From NCBI GenBank assembly GCA_903839855.1, contig CAIMEB010000023.1, positions 1-43,870 of the forward strand: a DNA stretch of 43,870 bases, given 5' to 3'. Below are positions 25,263 to 34,496 of this stretch, piece by piece. This DNA is from an uncultured Methylococcaceae bacterium (GTDB lineage Bacteria; Pseudomonadota; Gammaproteobacteria; Methylococcales; Methylomonadaceae). The notes below the pieces were generated by a model. The model made no database searches. It had not been told where the DNA came from and saw nothing but the letters and a program-made list of their open reading frames with translations. Position numbers and translations under genes: made by a program. Within the stretch, counting starts at the first letter, position 1. Every line of letters starts with the position of its first letter.

Positions 25263-25958
25263 ATGTCTAATCAAGGCTATTTCCCAACCAATGAAGCCGA
25301 CCGCTCAGTTTGGCTGGCTCATTTTCGTACTAAGCTTCCGGTTCATCGCGTGGAGCTTGGCTTTTCCCTCGATGAAATTAACAGTACTCTGGCGGATATT
25401 GATTTTTATATCTGGCTGGTACAAAGTTGGAACCCCGCCGTTCAGAAAAATGCAGTGGAAGCGTCGGCTTTTAAAGCGCTGATTGGCACTGGCTCAGGTA
25501 GTGAGCTGGTTGCGTTACCCGTCCATGTGGTATTTGACCCAGAGCCTGTGCCGGTGTTACCCGGTGTTTTAACGCGCTTATTTAATCTGATCCAACGCAT
25601 TAAAATGGCCGCAACTTATAACCTGGTGGTAGGTAAAGATTTAGGTATTATAGGGACTCAAAGCACGGCTGACTCTGATGTGCCTGATTTTACTGTGACC
25701 ACAGAACGCGGGCCTACCATTGAACGAGTTAAATTGACCTTTACCAAATACAGTCACGGTGGAGTGGTAGTCGAGAGCCGCCGTAATAACGGTGAGTGGG
25801 AGGTTTTGGGGATTGCAGTCACGAAACCCTGGTACGATGAACGCGCTTTGCTGGTTGATAACGCGCCTGAAATACGTGAGTATCGGTTAAGATGGTGGGA
25901 CAAAGGTGAGGCCAATGGCGAGTATACAGCGGTACAAAAAGTCACTGTTGCGCCTTAA
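25263..25958 (+). CDS. Conserved hypothetical protein (231 residues)
   Basis: A soluble protein without signal peptide or enzyme motif. The first 120 residues are helical, with conserved-looking pieces such as YFPTNEADRSVWLAHFRTKLP and a middle LTRLFNLIQRIKMAATYN. The last 90 residues look like a fibronectin type III-like beta sandwich (RVKLTFTKYSHGGVVVESRR, then EYRLRWWDKGEANGEYTAV). I recall similar proteins in several environmental beta- and gammaproteobacteria, always of unknown function. AAAGGA lies about fourteen bases before the ATG. It stands alone, with long non-coding flanks on both sides. Confidence 0.8.
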   Translation: MSNQGYFPTNEADRSVWLAHFRTKLPVHRVELGFSLDEINSTLADIDFYIWLVQSWNPAVQKNAVEASAFKALIGTGSGSELVALPVHVVFDPEPVPVLPGVLTRLFNLIQRIKMAATYNLVVGKDLGIIGTQSTADSDVPDFTVTTERGPTIERVKLTFTKYSHGGVVVESRRNNGEWEVLGIAVTKPWYDERALLVDNAPEIREYRLRWWDKGEANGEYTAVQKVTVAP

Positions 25959-26337
25959 TTTAAGTACCAACCATATACTGCTAAAGGTATTGTTTTAAAT
26001 TTTTTTACCGCCAAGTCGGCAGGCTGAGTTAAGTCGACCCGTTCGGCTTGGTAATACCAATGCTGCAAGTCCTGAATTAATAGAGTAATTGACCGAACAA
26101 CTATTTATGCAGCTACGCCAGAAGATTTATTTTACTTTAGTAACAACCGACAATTTATCGAGAATTTCTTTTTTGGCTTTCTGGCTCGGATATATACCTT
26201 CGATCTTAGCTTCATTGATAATAATCACCCTTAACAAAACGGCATCAATTATGAAATAAGTGCGAAATTTTTGAAATTGGTTGACTAGAAGAGTTATCCC
26301 TCCTATAGTTGTACCTTTTATTTTTTGGAGAAATAGA
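25959..26337. other. Intergenic region upstream of trxA
   Basis: No gene is supported in the first part (25959-26120). On the minus strand a frame is open from about 26337 to a stop at 26127-26129 and encodes, near its end, VIIINEAKIEGIYPSQKAKK. It has no good start codon and could be the tail of a lost gene or chance. The right end holds the trxA promoter. Confidence 0.45.
26281..26309 (+). promoter_or_regulatory. Sigma-70 type promoter of trxA
   Basis: TTGACT (26281-26286) and TATAGT (26304-26309) are separated by 17 bases, almost the consensus. The distance to the trxA GTG start is 28 bases from the -10 box. The TTG of the -35 box can be misread as a start codon of a longer thioredoxin. 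Confidence 0.75.
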
Positions 26338-26664
26338 GTGAGCGATTCAGTCCTTCATGTGAGCGATAGTGAATTTAACGTTACTGTGATTAAAGCGGTT
26401 GGTCCCGTACTTGTTGATTACTGGGCTGAATGGTGTGGGCCTTGCAAGATGATTGCGCCGCTTCTGGATAACATTGTCGAAGAGTATAAAGGAAAATTGA
26501 CCGTTGTTAAAATTAACATCGATGAAAACCCTCTAACACCCCAATTTTATGGGGTTCGCGGTATTCCTACACTGATGTTATTCAAGTCCGGGGAGGTTCA
26601 AGCAACTAAAGTGGGAGCTTTATCAAAGTCGGAATTAGCCAAATTTATTGATAATAATATCTAA
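26338..26664 (+). CDS. trxA: Thioredoxin 1
   Basis: Cytoplasmic disulfide reductase of 108 residues. The active site is WCGPCK (Cys33 and Cys36), and the cis-Pro loop [12 protein letters not shown] is intact, as is the C-terminal [12 protein letters not shown]. The start is the GTG at 26338, with GGAG before it. The frame is open to a TTG at 26281, but that TTG is the -35 box of the promoter, and homologues begin with SDSVLHVSD. It is followed by rho after 189 bases, the common trxA-rho order. Confidence 0.96.
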   Translation: MSDSVLHVSDSEFNVTVIKAVGPVLVDYWAEWCGPCKMIAPLLDNIVEEYKGKLTVVKINIDENPLTPQFYGVRGIPTLMLFKSGEVQATKVGALSKSELAKFIDNNI

Positions 26665-26699
26665 AAATGCATTTCTTTTATTCAGATCTGTTACAAAAA

Positions 26700-26729
26700 T
26701 TGGACGGGTCTGAATACTTCAGTTATACT
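26700..26729 (+). promoter_or_regulatory. Probable promoter of rho
   Basis: TTGGAC (26700-26705) and TATACT (26724-26729) are 18 bases apart. They lie in the trxA-rho gap, about 125 bases before the rho start. A hairpin (TTCAGATC with GGTCTGAA, 26681-26715) overlaps the -35 region and could weakly end the trxA transcript. The long leader fits the known autoregulation of rho in other bacteria. Confidence 0.45.
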
Positions 26730-26853
26730 TAAGCCTGTGCGACAATTCTACGCACTCAACTTATCGTTCGATCAATTACATTCCTGAATTATAAATCCTA
26801 TCCTCGTTGTTATAGGTTTAATCTTTAGCAGCGTTTCTTCGAGTTACCTTTTT

Positions 26854-28110
26854 ATGAATCTTACCGAGTTAAAACTAAAACAAATTAGTGAAGTTATTGA
26901 AATCGCCGAGTCACTTGGGCTTGAAAATGTTGCTAGATCACGTAAGCAGGATTTGATTTTTGCCATATTAAAGAAGCAGGCTAAAGCCGGTGATGATATT
27001 TCCGGTGATGGTGTGCTAGAAATTTTACAGGATGGTTTTGGTTTTTTACGTACACCGGGCTGTTCATATTTGGCTGGTCCCGATGACATCTATGTTTCAC
27101 CCAGTCAAATTAGACGATTTTCTTTAAAAACCGGTGATACTATCACTGGAAAAATAAGACCACCTAAAGATAATGAGCGTTATTTTGCGATGCTTAAAGT
27201 CGACCAGATCAATTTTGAACCTCCCGAAAATACCAAAAACAAAATCACCTTTTCAAACCTGACCCCTTTATTTGCCAAACAACGATTTGTACTGGAACAG
27301 GGAAATGGTAGTAGTGAAGATCTCACCGGGAGAATAATAGATTTAATAGCCCCCATTGGTAAAGGTCAGCGAGGTCTGATTGTTTCACCTCCCAAAGCCG
27401 GTAAAACCATGATATTGCAGAGTCTGGCTCAAGCGATAGCAGAAAAAAACCCTGAATGTTATCTGATTGTCTTATTAATCGACGAACGCCCTGAAGAAGT
27501 GACAGAAATGGAGCGCTGTGTTCGGGGTGAAGTCATTTCCAGTACCTTTGATGAACCGGCAACCAGGCACGTACAAGTTGCTGAAATGGTAATTGAAAAA
27601 GCACGGCGTTTGGTCGAACATAAACACGACGTGGTCATTTTGTTAGACTCAATCACTCGTTTAGCTCGGGCGTATAATACGGTCGTACCCTCATCGGGAA
27701 AAATCCTAACGGGTGGTGTGGATGCGAATGCCCTGGAAAAGCCCAAACGTTTTTTTGGTGCTGCAAGAAATATTGAAGAAGGAGGAAGCTTAACCATTAT
27801 TGCAACTGCTTTAGTTGATACCGGCTCAAGAATGGATGAGGTAATCTATGAAGAGTTTAAAGGTACTGGCAACATGGAGTTACATCTAGACCGGAAAATT
27901 GCTGAAAAGAGAATTTACCCGGCTATTAATATCAATCGCTCAGGAACACGTCGTGAAGAGTATCTGGTTGATTCTGATACCTTACAAAAAACCTGGATCT
28001 TACGTAAAATCCTGCAGCCAATGGATGAAACGGCAGCTTCAGAATTCCTGCTAGGGAAGCTTAAAGACTTTAAAACAAATGTTGAATTTTTTGACTCCAT
28101 GAAGAGATAA
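26854..28110 (+). CDS. rho: Transcription termination factor Rho
   Basis: Hexameric RNA helicase that ends transcription. The 418 residues align end to end with E. coli Rho: N-terminal domain ([17 protein letters not shown]), the cold-shock-like RNA-binding fold with DGFGFLR and [10 protein letters not shown], then the ATPase with PPKAGKTM (179-186), [14 protein letters not shown] and [11 protein letters not shown]. The Q- and R-loop segments [11 protein letters not shown] and [12 protein letters not shown] are intact. uppP starts only six bases after its stop, so the two are probably co-transcribed. Confidence 0.98.
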   Translation: MNLTELKLKQISEVIEIAESLGLENVARSRKQDLIFAILKKQAKAGDDISGDGVLEILQDGFGFLRTPGCSYLAGPDDIYVSPSQIRRFSLKTGDTITGKIRPPKDNERYFAMLKVDQINFEPPENTKNKITFSNLTPLFAKQRFVLEQGNGSSEDLTGRIIDLIAPIGKGQRGLIVSPPKAGKTMILQSLAQAIAEKNPECYLIVLLIDERPEEVTEMERCVRGEVISSTFDEPATRHVQVAEMVIEKARRLVEHKHDVVILLDSITRLARAYNTVVPSSGKILTGGVDANALEKPKRFFGAARNIEEGGSLTIIATALVDTGSRMDEVIYEEFKGTGNMELHLDRKIAEKRIYPAININRSGTRREEYLVDSDTLQKTWILRKILQPMDETAASEFLLGKLKDFKTNVEFFDSMKR

Positions 28111-28116
28111 GTATTT

Positions 28117-28944
28117 ATGTTAGATCTTGGTTTATTAATCAATGGAATAATTCTTGGTCTGGTCGAGGGACTAACAGAGTTTCTTCCAGTTTCATCCACA
28201 GGCCATTTAATTTTAGTCGGGCAATTACTCAACTTTAACGATGATAAAGGCAAAGTATTTGAAATTGCTATTCAGTTTGCAGCCATATTAGCGGTGGTCT
28301 GGGAGTATCGTTCAAAACTGACTCACACTGTGATTAGTATTGCATCAGAGCAGGCATCACAACGTTTAGCGGCTAACCTGATCATTGCGTTCATGCCAGC
28401 TGCGATATTAGGCTTTTTGTTCTTAAAACAAATCAAATCATACCTGTTTAATCCCTTTGTAGTAGCATCAGCTTTTATTATTGGTGGTTTTTTAATTCTA
28501 TGGGCAGAAAAACGTCAGCACGAGGTGCATGCTGAAACAGTGGATGACTTAACTTGGCGTGATGCTTTGAAAGTGGGCTTTGCACAAGCACTAGCCATGA
28601 TTCCTGGCACTTCACGTTCAGGTGCAACCATTATTGGTGGCTTGTTTTTTGGACTATCGCGTCGTGCCGCTACTGAGTTTTCTTTTTTTCTCGCCATTCC
28701 TACGATGTTTGCTGCAACCTTCTATGATGTTTATAAGAATCGGGATTTATTTAGTATTGATGATTTAGCATTATTTGCGGTGGGTGGTACAGTTTCCTTT
28801 ATCAGTGCTTTTATTGCGGTTCGGGGCTTAATCCGTTTTATTAGCCGCCATGACTTCACTGTATTTGCCTGGTACCGGATTGCTTTTGGTATTATTGTAT
28901 TAGTGTCTGCCCAAATGGGCTGGGTCGATTGGGGCAATCATTAA
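28117..28944 (+). CDS. uppP: Undecaprenyl-diphosphatase UppP (BacA)
   Basis: Membrane phosphatase that recycles undecaprenyl diphosphate for peptidoglycan and other polymers; overproduction gives bacitracin resistance. The protein is hydrophobic, 275 residues, with the two BacA signature motifs [10 protein letters not shown] (21-30) and [13 protein letters not shown] (163-175), which hold the catalytic Glu, Ser and Arg residues. It follows rho by six bases and ends just before a strong terminator. Confidence 0.96.
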   Translation: MLDLGLLINGIILGLVEGLTEFLPVSSTGHLILVGQLLNFNDDKGKVFEIAIQFAAILAVVWEYRSKLTHTVISIASEQASQRLAANLIIAFMPAAILGFLFLKQIKSYLFNPFVVASAFIIGGFLILWAEKRQHEVHAETVDDLTWRDALKVGFAQALAMIPGTSRSGATIIGGLFFGLSRRAATEFSFFLAIPTMFAATFYDVYKNRDLFSIDDLALFAVGGTVSFISAFIAVRGLIRFISRHDFTVFAWYRIAFGIIVLVSAQMGWVDWGNH

Positions 28945-28966
28945 TTTATAGTTTATGCCCTTATAA

Positions 28967-28994
28967 AAAAAGGGCGCCCTAGAGCGCCCTTTTT
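28967..28994. terminator. Bidirectional Rho-independent terminator
   Basis: AAAAAGGGCGC (28967-28977) pairs perfectly with GCGCCCTTTTT (28984-28994) around the loop CCTAGA. A T-run follows on each strand, so it can end both the rho-uppP transcript from the left and the transketolase transcript from the right. Confidence 0.92.
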
Positions 28995-29009
28995 AATGCA
29001 TTAAGCTAA

Positions 29010-30911
29010 TTAACCCAACAATTCTTTTGTTTTGGCAATGATGCCGGCTGGATCAATACCCTGATGTGGGAATTGTTCCCACAGGCCGCCACAACCCTCT
29101 TTATGCGTTGCAATATGGGCAAATTTGGGTGTTAGGCCACGCTCAAGTAACCATGAACCAAAACGACTACCTAAGCCTGTCTTTTTGTTATAAGACTCGA
29201 CCACTAGAACAAACGGTGCTTTACCAATTTTAGCCAGCATGTCTTCATCGATGACGTTTAAGGTGGGTTTATTGATCAAGCCAACATCAATCCCTTCCAG
29301 CTTCAAACGTTCTACGGCATCCAGTGCCCGGTATAAAGATTCACCAAAGCTGACGATGTAGCCTTGTGTACCTTCACGAATCACTTCATCTTTACCAGAC
29401 ACAAATTTGTAATCTCCGCCGAAGAAATCTTCACCGTCCGTATTTAAAATAGTCGGTACTTTAGAGCGGGTTGAGAATACAAACCGTAAGCCAGGATTAA
29501 AGAAGATAGTTTCTAAACAGGCTTTCATTTGCAAAGGATCAGCAGGGAAATACAGGTTAGTATCATAACCATCGCTTAAACCATTATCTGCAAACAGGTT
29601 GTTGAGACCAAAATGACAGGTGTTATCCGCCATATCGTCAATACCTGAATGTGAGAAATGGCTCAGTACGTTAGAATTATTCAAACGCGCCATAGTAATT
29701 TCAGACAACAGCATTTCTAAAAACGCACTAAAGGTACCAAAAATACCTTGTTTGCCTGCTTCCATACCAAAACCAGCCGCCGCAGAGAAGTTACCGCGCT
29801 CCATGATACCTGATGAAATAAATACTTCAGGGTAAGCTGCATGAATTTTAAATAAGCCACAAGAGCCTTCTAGATCACTATCAACCACACGTACTTTTTC
29901 TTTACGTTCTGCTTCACTTAAACGACCTAGAATTTCAACAGCAGCATCACCGAAGACATTACGGTTAGCATCCCATTTATCGCTTGAGCCTAAGAATACC
30001 GCATCATTTTTAGGTGCTTTGATTGTTTTTAAGTGATCCGCTGCGGCTTGCTGTCCACGAGACTCTAAGTATTCAACAGCGACTTTAACAGAGATAACGT
30101 CATGACCGTGTGTTGAACCTTCAAGACCGACAATGCCAGGGCACATAGGACGATGGTTAATAACAGCAACAGGGCCGTCCGTGTTGACTGCCTGGCAGAT
30201 ACGTTTATAAAGATCATCAAGATCTTCACCATCACCTTCTAATACGGTAACACCTTGACCTGCTAAAGTTTTAGCCGTGGTGCAACCGGTTAAATATTTA
30301 GAAGGGTGGCCTGCAATAGTGACATCGTTGTCATCAATAATCAGTTTAACATTAAGGCCTTGAGCAACGGCTAAACGGGCTGCTTCTGCATCATTACCTT
30401 CTTGTTGTGAACCATCAGAACCTAAACAAAAAACGACTTTACTGGGATTTGCGATAGCGACACCATTGACATAAGGCCACATGTGTCCTAAACGACCTGA
30501 GCTAAATTTTACACCAGGAGTAAAGCCCAGTTCAGGGTGACCGGGTAAATGCGAGTGAGCTGCACGGTATTCTACGAGGCGTTCAGCGGGTAAGTCACCG
30601 TTTAACGTTGACATTAAATATTGAGTTGCAACACGGTGTCCAGCTTCATCAAAAAATATGGGTACGAAGCCGCTTTCAGAGCCACGAAACAAAGCATCCA
30701 AAATCATTACTTCAGGCACTGTATCGTAAGGGCCGCCGGTGTGTCCACCCACGCCTCTGGCTGCACCAGTCGCGGTAAAGAATACAATCGCATCGCGACA
30801 AAGCTGAATATTGTGTTTAAGGCTGTCTCTTTGTTCGGTAGTTAATTTGTTAATACTGGGATCTAAGGTTATACGCTTATAGGTACCTAGATCGATTGGA
30901 AAATTAGACAT
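29010..30911 (-). CDS. tkt: Transketolase family protein (divergent)
   Basis: Thiamine-diphosphate enzyme moving two-carbon units in the pentose phosphate pathway. It has 633 residues in the normal order: PP-binding domain, pyrimidine domain, C-terminal domain. Conserved catalytic histidines are seen in GGHTGGP, DEAGHR and LPGHPELGFTPG. The ThDP motif reads GSDGSQQEGNDAEAARLA and then IIDDNDVTI, whereas typical transketolases have GDGCMMEG and YDDN. SGIMERGNFSAAAGFGMEAG corresponds to the catalytic Glu region. The motifs differ enough from E. coli TktA to suggest a separate clade; a dihydroxyacetone synthase-like role is possible. The ATG is preceded by GAGAAG. It is a single gene with its own terminator. 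Confidence 0.85.
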   Translation of the reverse strand: MSNFPIDLGTYKRITLDPSINKLTTEQRDSLKHNIQLCRDAIVFFTATGAARGVGGHTGGPYDTVPEVMILDALFRGSESGFVPIFFDEAGHRVATQYLMSTLNGDLPAERLVEYRAAHSHLPGHPELGFTPGVKFSSGRLGHMWPYVNGVAIANPSKVVFCLGSDGSQQEGNDAEAARLAVAQGLNVKLIIDDNDVTIAGHPSKYLTGCTTAKTLAGQGVTVLEGDGEDLDDLYKRICQAVNTDGPVAVINHRPMCPGIVGLEGSTHGHDVISVKVAVEYLESRGQQAAADHLKTIKAPKNDAVFLGSSDKWDANRNVFGDAAVEILGRLSEAERKEKVRVVDSDLEGSCGLFKIHAAYPEVFISSGIMERGNFSAAAGFGMEAGKQGIFGTFSAFLEMLLSEITMARLNNSNVLSHFSHSGIDDMADNTCHFGLNNLFADNGLSDGYDTNLYFPADPLQMKACLETIFFNPGLRFVFSTRSKVPTILNTDGEDFFGGDYKFVSGKDEVIREGTQGYIVSFGESLYRALDAVERLKLEGIDVGLINKPTLNVIDEDMLAKIGKAPFVLVVESYNKKTGLGSRFGSWLLERGLTPKFAHIATHKEGCGGLWEQFPHQGIDPAGIIAKTKELLG

Positions 30912-31495
30912 TGTTTACTTCTCTTGATTAAGGGTTATGTTATGCTCGGGGCATTATTACCTATCAATAAACTATCCGTGAAAAAAGGCTTGTCCACCAT
31001 CTTTAGCGAGGCCTCTTCCTGGGTATATTTAACAATGGGTTTTGTGATAGAGCATTATTATTTTAATATTCACCTACAGTCAATTAGCAAACCATCATTC
31101 GGCTGTAAGCTTATTGACATCAGAGTGTTAAAAACACAGGTTATAACATAATTCTAAGAAAGTCAGACTATTTGAATGCTTTTTATGGCCTAACCGGCGT
31201 GCAGATTACACCTTGTCCTTTGTAGACTGCAAGATATTTTAATGACGAATTGTGAATATAAGGTTACGGGTATGAAAAATAGGGTCTGTTATCAAGTGGT
31301 TGGCTTTTCAATAATGTGTTAACTCCGTATTCTCTAAATACGCGAATGCGTCATACAGGAATAAATATTTAAATAACGTGGATATTACTTTGTGTTTTCC
31401 TTTATAGAGGGCTAGACTCATGTACAAGCAATGTCGTTATTTAACTTTCGATAACCATATTGTTTTTGGAAGTTTAATTAATCTTAGGAAAACTC
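30912..31495. other. Long intergenic region upstream of comEA-like gene and transketolase
   Basis: About 580 bases without a supported gene. Short frames at 30924-31151 (75 codons) and at 31421 (38 codons, running into the next gene out of frame) have no family features. It must hold the transketolase promoter on its left side and the promoter of the secreted protein on its right. No strong structural RNA could be recognised by eye. Confidence 0.5.
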
Positions 31496-31843
31496 ATGAA
31501 AAAATTAATGCTATTAATGTTGTTACTCTTTGTTTCTAATGTAATGGCAACACCGGTTAATATTAACACTGCAGACGCTAAATCTATTGCTGATGCCTTG
31601 ACAGGTATTGGTATCAAAAAAGCAGAGGCCATTGTTAAATATAGAACGGAAAAAGGCGTATTCAATGCCGTTGAAGATTTGACTAATGTAAAAGGCATTG
31701 GTCAAAAGACCCTGGATAAAAACAAAAAAGACATTCTGCTGAGTGACTCTCCTGTTGCGGAGCCTGTAGCCGTTGTTGAGCCTAAAGCCGCAGCAGAAGC
31801 CAAAGTTGTCGTTGAACCGACTAAAGCGACAAAATCGAAGTAA
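31496..31843 (+). CDS. Secreted helix-hairpin-helix (ComEA-like) protein
   Basis: A 115-residue protein with a signal peptide (residues 1-18, ending VMA) and a ComEA-type double helix-hairpin-helix domain (about 19-80): PVNINTADAKSIADALTGIG and then VEDLTNVKGIGQKTLDKNK. ComEA binds incoming DNA in the periplasm during natural transformation. The tail from about 82 is low-complexity, rich in Ala, Val, Lys, Pro and Glu (for example AEAKVVVEPTKATKSK). AGGAAAA precedes the ATG. No other competence gene is near, so a role in DNA uptake is only suggested by the domain. Confidence 0.9.
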   Translation: MKKLMLLMLLLFVSNVMATPVNINTADAKSIADALTGIGIKKAEAIVKYRTEKGVFNAVEDLTNVKGIGQKTLDKNKKDILLSDSPVAEPVAVVEPKAAAEAKVVVEPTKATKSK

Positions 31844-31908
31844 ACGGTCAGAGATTATCAAGGGAGTGGTATTGAACGTATTCACTTCTTAACTGGCTGT
31901 ATTGTATT

Positions 31909-31944
31909 TGTAGGGCGGAGATTTAATGCTCATTCTGCTCTACA
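31909..31944. terminator. Possible terminator between the comEA-like gene and ubiH
   Basis: TGTAGGGCGGA (31909-31919) can pair with TCTGCTCTACA (31934-31944) with two G-U pairs, followed by a T-rich stretch (GATATTTTTAAA). It lies between convergent genes, so it could end either transcript, but the pairing is only moderate. Confidence 0.4.
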
Positions 31945-31970
31945 GATATTTTTAAATAGACAGTTTTTGC

Positions 31971-33176
31971 TTATTTATTTTTATTTGTAGTAAGATCTGT
32001 AAGCCCCATAGCTTGACGAGTGAGTATTGATTTCGCGCTAGGAATCTGATCCAGTAACGTCAAGCCAATATTTCTAACCGCAGTCATTACCAACCATTCG
32101 GTAGAGAAAATTTTCACGACGGTATCAGTAAAGCCAATGGTGAGATCATGATCTTTTTTTCGAGAGTTTGCGTATTCATTCAAAAAATCACTTGAACCAA
32201 TGTCTTTATGCTGTTTAATTTGCTCTAATAGTCTTTCAGCTAAATGTATGACGTCCCGCAAACCTAAGTTAAAGCCTTGTCCTGCAACCGGATGAAGTTG
32301 GTGGGCAGCATTACCAATAATAACCGCTCGACCAGAGACCATTTTATCGGCACGAATAAGAGCTAAAGGAAAAGCTCGTCGCGGAGCTGTTAAACTTAAT
32401 GCGCCTAACCTAAAACCAAAACATTGCTGTAATTCGGCCAAAAAACTGGCTTCACTGCCTAGCATTAACGCATCTGCATCTTCGTTTGTGCGTGTCCAGA
32501 CCACTGCACATTGATTTTTTCCAATAGGTAATAGCGCGAGAGGGCCAGAGGAAGTAAATCGCTCAAAAGCCGTATTTTTATGCGGAAGTGTTAATTGCAC
32601 GGTAGTGACTAAGGCTGTTTGCCCATACTCGGTTATGTGTTGAGGAATATCAAGTAATTTTCGTACTGAAGAAGAGCCTCCATCTGCTCCTACGAGTAAT
32701 TGGGCTGTCAGGTTGATGGATTCATTACCCTGCTTTAAATTGACATAAACTTCTTTATCACTGGATATTAAACCAACGACTCTAGAAGGAGAAATAACCG
32801 TTATACCGGCTTCAATGACAAGATTAGCCAGATACGTTTCAATAGCTCGGGCAGTGATCACATAACCGAGTGCCTCAACCTGCTCCTTTTCTGCAGATAA
32901 GCGGGTTTTTCCAAAATGTCCTTGATCAGAAATATGAATTTGCTTTATAGCGGTCGCGGCATGACTGATGCCTTGCCAACTGTTTAATTTCTCCAGCATC
33001 ATGACAGTGCCTGCTGCTAAAGCTAAGGCTCTATCACCTGCGTGAGCGGTCTTGAGCTGTTCACGGGTATTAGCTTCAATGATGGCTATGTTTAAACCGC
33101 TGTCCTTAAGGGACAGCGCTAGGCAGTTTCCCGCTAAACCACCACCGACAATAATTAAGTCATAATTCTGTTGCAT
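31971..33176 (-). CDS. ubiH: 2-octaprenyl-6-methoxyphenyl hydroxylase UbiH
   Basis: FAD monooxygenase of ubiquinone synthesis (ring hydroxylation step). The 401 residues align with E. coli UbiH through the whole length: FAD fingerprint VGGGLAGNCLALSL, AGDRALALAAGTVMMLE, LVGADGGSSSVR and GNAAHQLHPVAGQGFNLGLRD. It starts at an ATG that overlaps the pepP stop as TAATG, so the two are coupled. ygfB-pepP-ubiH is the E. coli order; ubiI, which follows in E. coli, is not found here. Confidence 0.93.
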   Translation of the reverse strand: MQQNYDLIIVGGGLAGNCLALSLKDSGLNIAIIEANTREQLKTAHAGDRALALAAGTVMMLEKLNSWQGISHAATAIKQIHISDQGHFGKTRLSAEKEQVEALGYVITARAIETYLANLVIEAGITVISPSRVVGLISSDKEVYVNLKQGNESINLTAQLLVGADGGSSSVRKLLDIPQHITEYGQTALVTTVQLTLPHKNTAFERFTSSGPLALLPIGKNQCAVVWTRTNEDADALMLGSEASFLAELQQCFGFRLGALSLTAPRRAFPLALIRADKMVSGRAVIIGNAAHQLHPVAGQGFNLGLRDVIHLAERLLEQIKQHKDIGSSDFLNEYANSRKKDHDLTIGFTDTVVKIFSTEWLVMTAVRNIGLTLLDQIPSAKSILTRQAMGLTDLTTNKNK

Positions 33177-34486
33177 TATATGGCCTGCATTAATGCTTCA
33201 ATTTCTGATATGGATTTAGGCACACCGCCAGTTAGAATTTCATGGCCTTGTGGGGTCACTAGCACATCATCTTCAATACGAATACCTATGCCTCGCCATT
33301 TTTCATCAACCGTTTTACAATCAGCAGGAATGTATAATCCCGGCTCTACCGTTAACACCATGCCTGCTTCTAATAATCGCCATTCCTGATTAACTTTGTA
33401 ATCACCTACATCATGTACATCCATACCCAACCAATGTCCAATTCGATGCATATAAAACGGTTTATATTTTTCATCTTTAATAAGCTTTTTTAACTTACCT
33501 TTTAATAGGCCTAGCTCAACTAAACCTTTCGTCAGCACTTCAACAGAGGCATCGTGTGCCTGGTTCCAGGGTAAGCCGGGTTGAATCTGTTCCAGTGCCG
33601 CCGCTTGGGCATCTAAAACCAATTGGTATAATTGCTTTTGTGGTTCACTAAAACGACCAGAAATAGGAAAAGTTCTAGTGATGTCTGCTGCGTAATGATC
33701 ACATTCAGCCCCTGCGTCAATGAGCAATAAATCACCGCTTTTTAATGTTGAGTTGTTTTCAGTGTAATGCAACGTGCAAGCATTTTTTCCGCCGGCTACA
33801 ATCGAGGGATAAGCAACCGCTCGCAGGCCATTTTGGATAAAATGATGGATAAGCTCGGCTTCTATTTGATACTCAAAGAGTCCTGCTTTACATGCTTGCA
33901 TCGCTTTAACATGGGCAGCAGCAGAAACCTCAGCGGCATGACGCATCAGCTTAAGTTCTTTATCACTTTTGAATAAGCGCATCTCGTGCAGTATCAGATC
34001 TAGAGAATGTAACTCGCTGGGCGCTGTAACACCTGATCTTGACCGATTTTTAATATTATTAATCCAGGCTAATAACTTATTATCAAGTTCTGAATCTCGT
34101 CCTATAGGATAAAAAACTTTAGCTTTATTTTCTAAAAACCCAGGCAGCATTTTATTTAAATCTTCAATAGAAAACGCTTCATCTGCGTCATAATCGGCTT
34201 TTGCTCCCTCTAGGCCTGCATGTGCCCCTTCCCAGATAGCCTTCTTTTCATCAAATTCACGGCAAAATAAAACATATTCGCCTTCTTTTCGTTCTGGAAT
34301 AAACACAGCTAAGGCATCCGGTTCATTAAAGCCCGTTAAATAATAAAAATCACTATCCTGTCTGAATGGATAATCGACATCCCTATTCCGTATCTTTATA
34401 GACGCGCTACCAATGAGGGCAATAGCGCCCTTTCCAATGTGTTGTATTAGCTTCTTACGTCGTTTTTTAAATTCACTTTGCTTCAT
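33176..34486 (-). CDS. pepP: Xaa-Pro aminopeptidase P (PepP)
   Basis: Metallopeptidase that removes an N-terminal residue preceding proline. The creatinase-like N-terminal domain with YPFRQDSDFYYLTGFNEPD is followed by the pita-bread catalytic domain; metal ligands lie in LIDAGAECDHYAADITRTF (two Asp), RIGHWLGMD (His), TVEPGLY (Glu) and GIRIEDD (Glu). The frame opens at a GTG (34504); the ATG ending at 34486 (MKQSEFKKRRKKL) fits E. coli PepP better and starts 10 bases after the ygfB stop. Confidence 0.95.
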   Translation of the reverse strand: MKQSEFKKRRKKLIQHIGKGAIALIGSASIKIRNRDVDYPFRQDSDFYYLTGFNEPDALAVFIPERKEGEYVLFCREFDEKKAIWEGAHAGLEGAKADYDADEAFSIEDLNKMLPGFLENKAKVFYPIGRDSELDNKLLAWINNIKNRSRSGVTAPSELHSLDLILHEMRLFKSDKELKLMRHAAEVSAAAHVKAMQACKAGLFEYQIEAELIHHFIQNGLRAVAYPSIVAGGKNACTLHYTENNSTLKSGDLLLIDAGAECDHYAADITRTFPISGRFSEPQKQLYQLVLDAQAAALEQIQPGLPWNQAHDASVEVLTKGLVELGLLKGKLKKLIKDEKYKPFYMHRIGHWLGMDVHDVGDYKVNQEWRLLEAGMVLTVEPGLYIPADCKTVDEKWRGIGIRIEDDVLVTPQGHEILTGGVPKSISEIEALMQAI

Positions 34487-34496
34487 TTGTTTACCG

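Noticed and set aside
26281-26337. N-terminal extension of thioredoxin from a TTG
   Set aside because: The TTG is the -35 box of a near-consensus promoter with a 17-base spacer; the true start is the GTG at 26338.
30924-31151. Plus-strand frame of 75 codons upstream of the transketolase gene
   Set aside because: It begins within the transketolase promoter region, shows no family feature and no good ribosome site.
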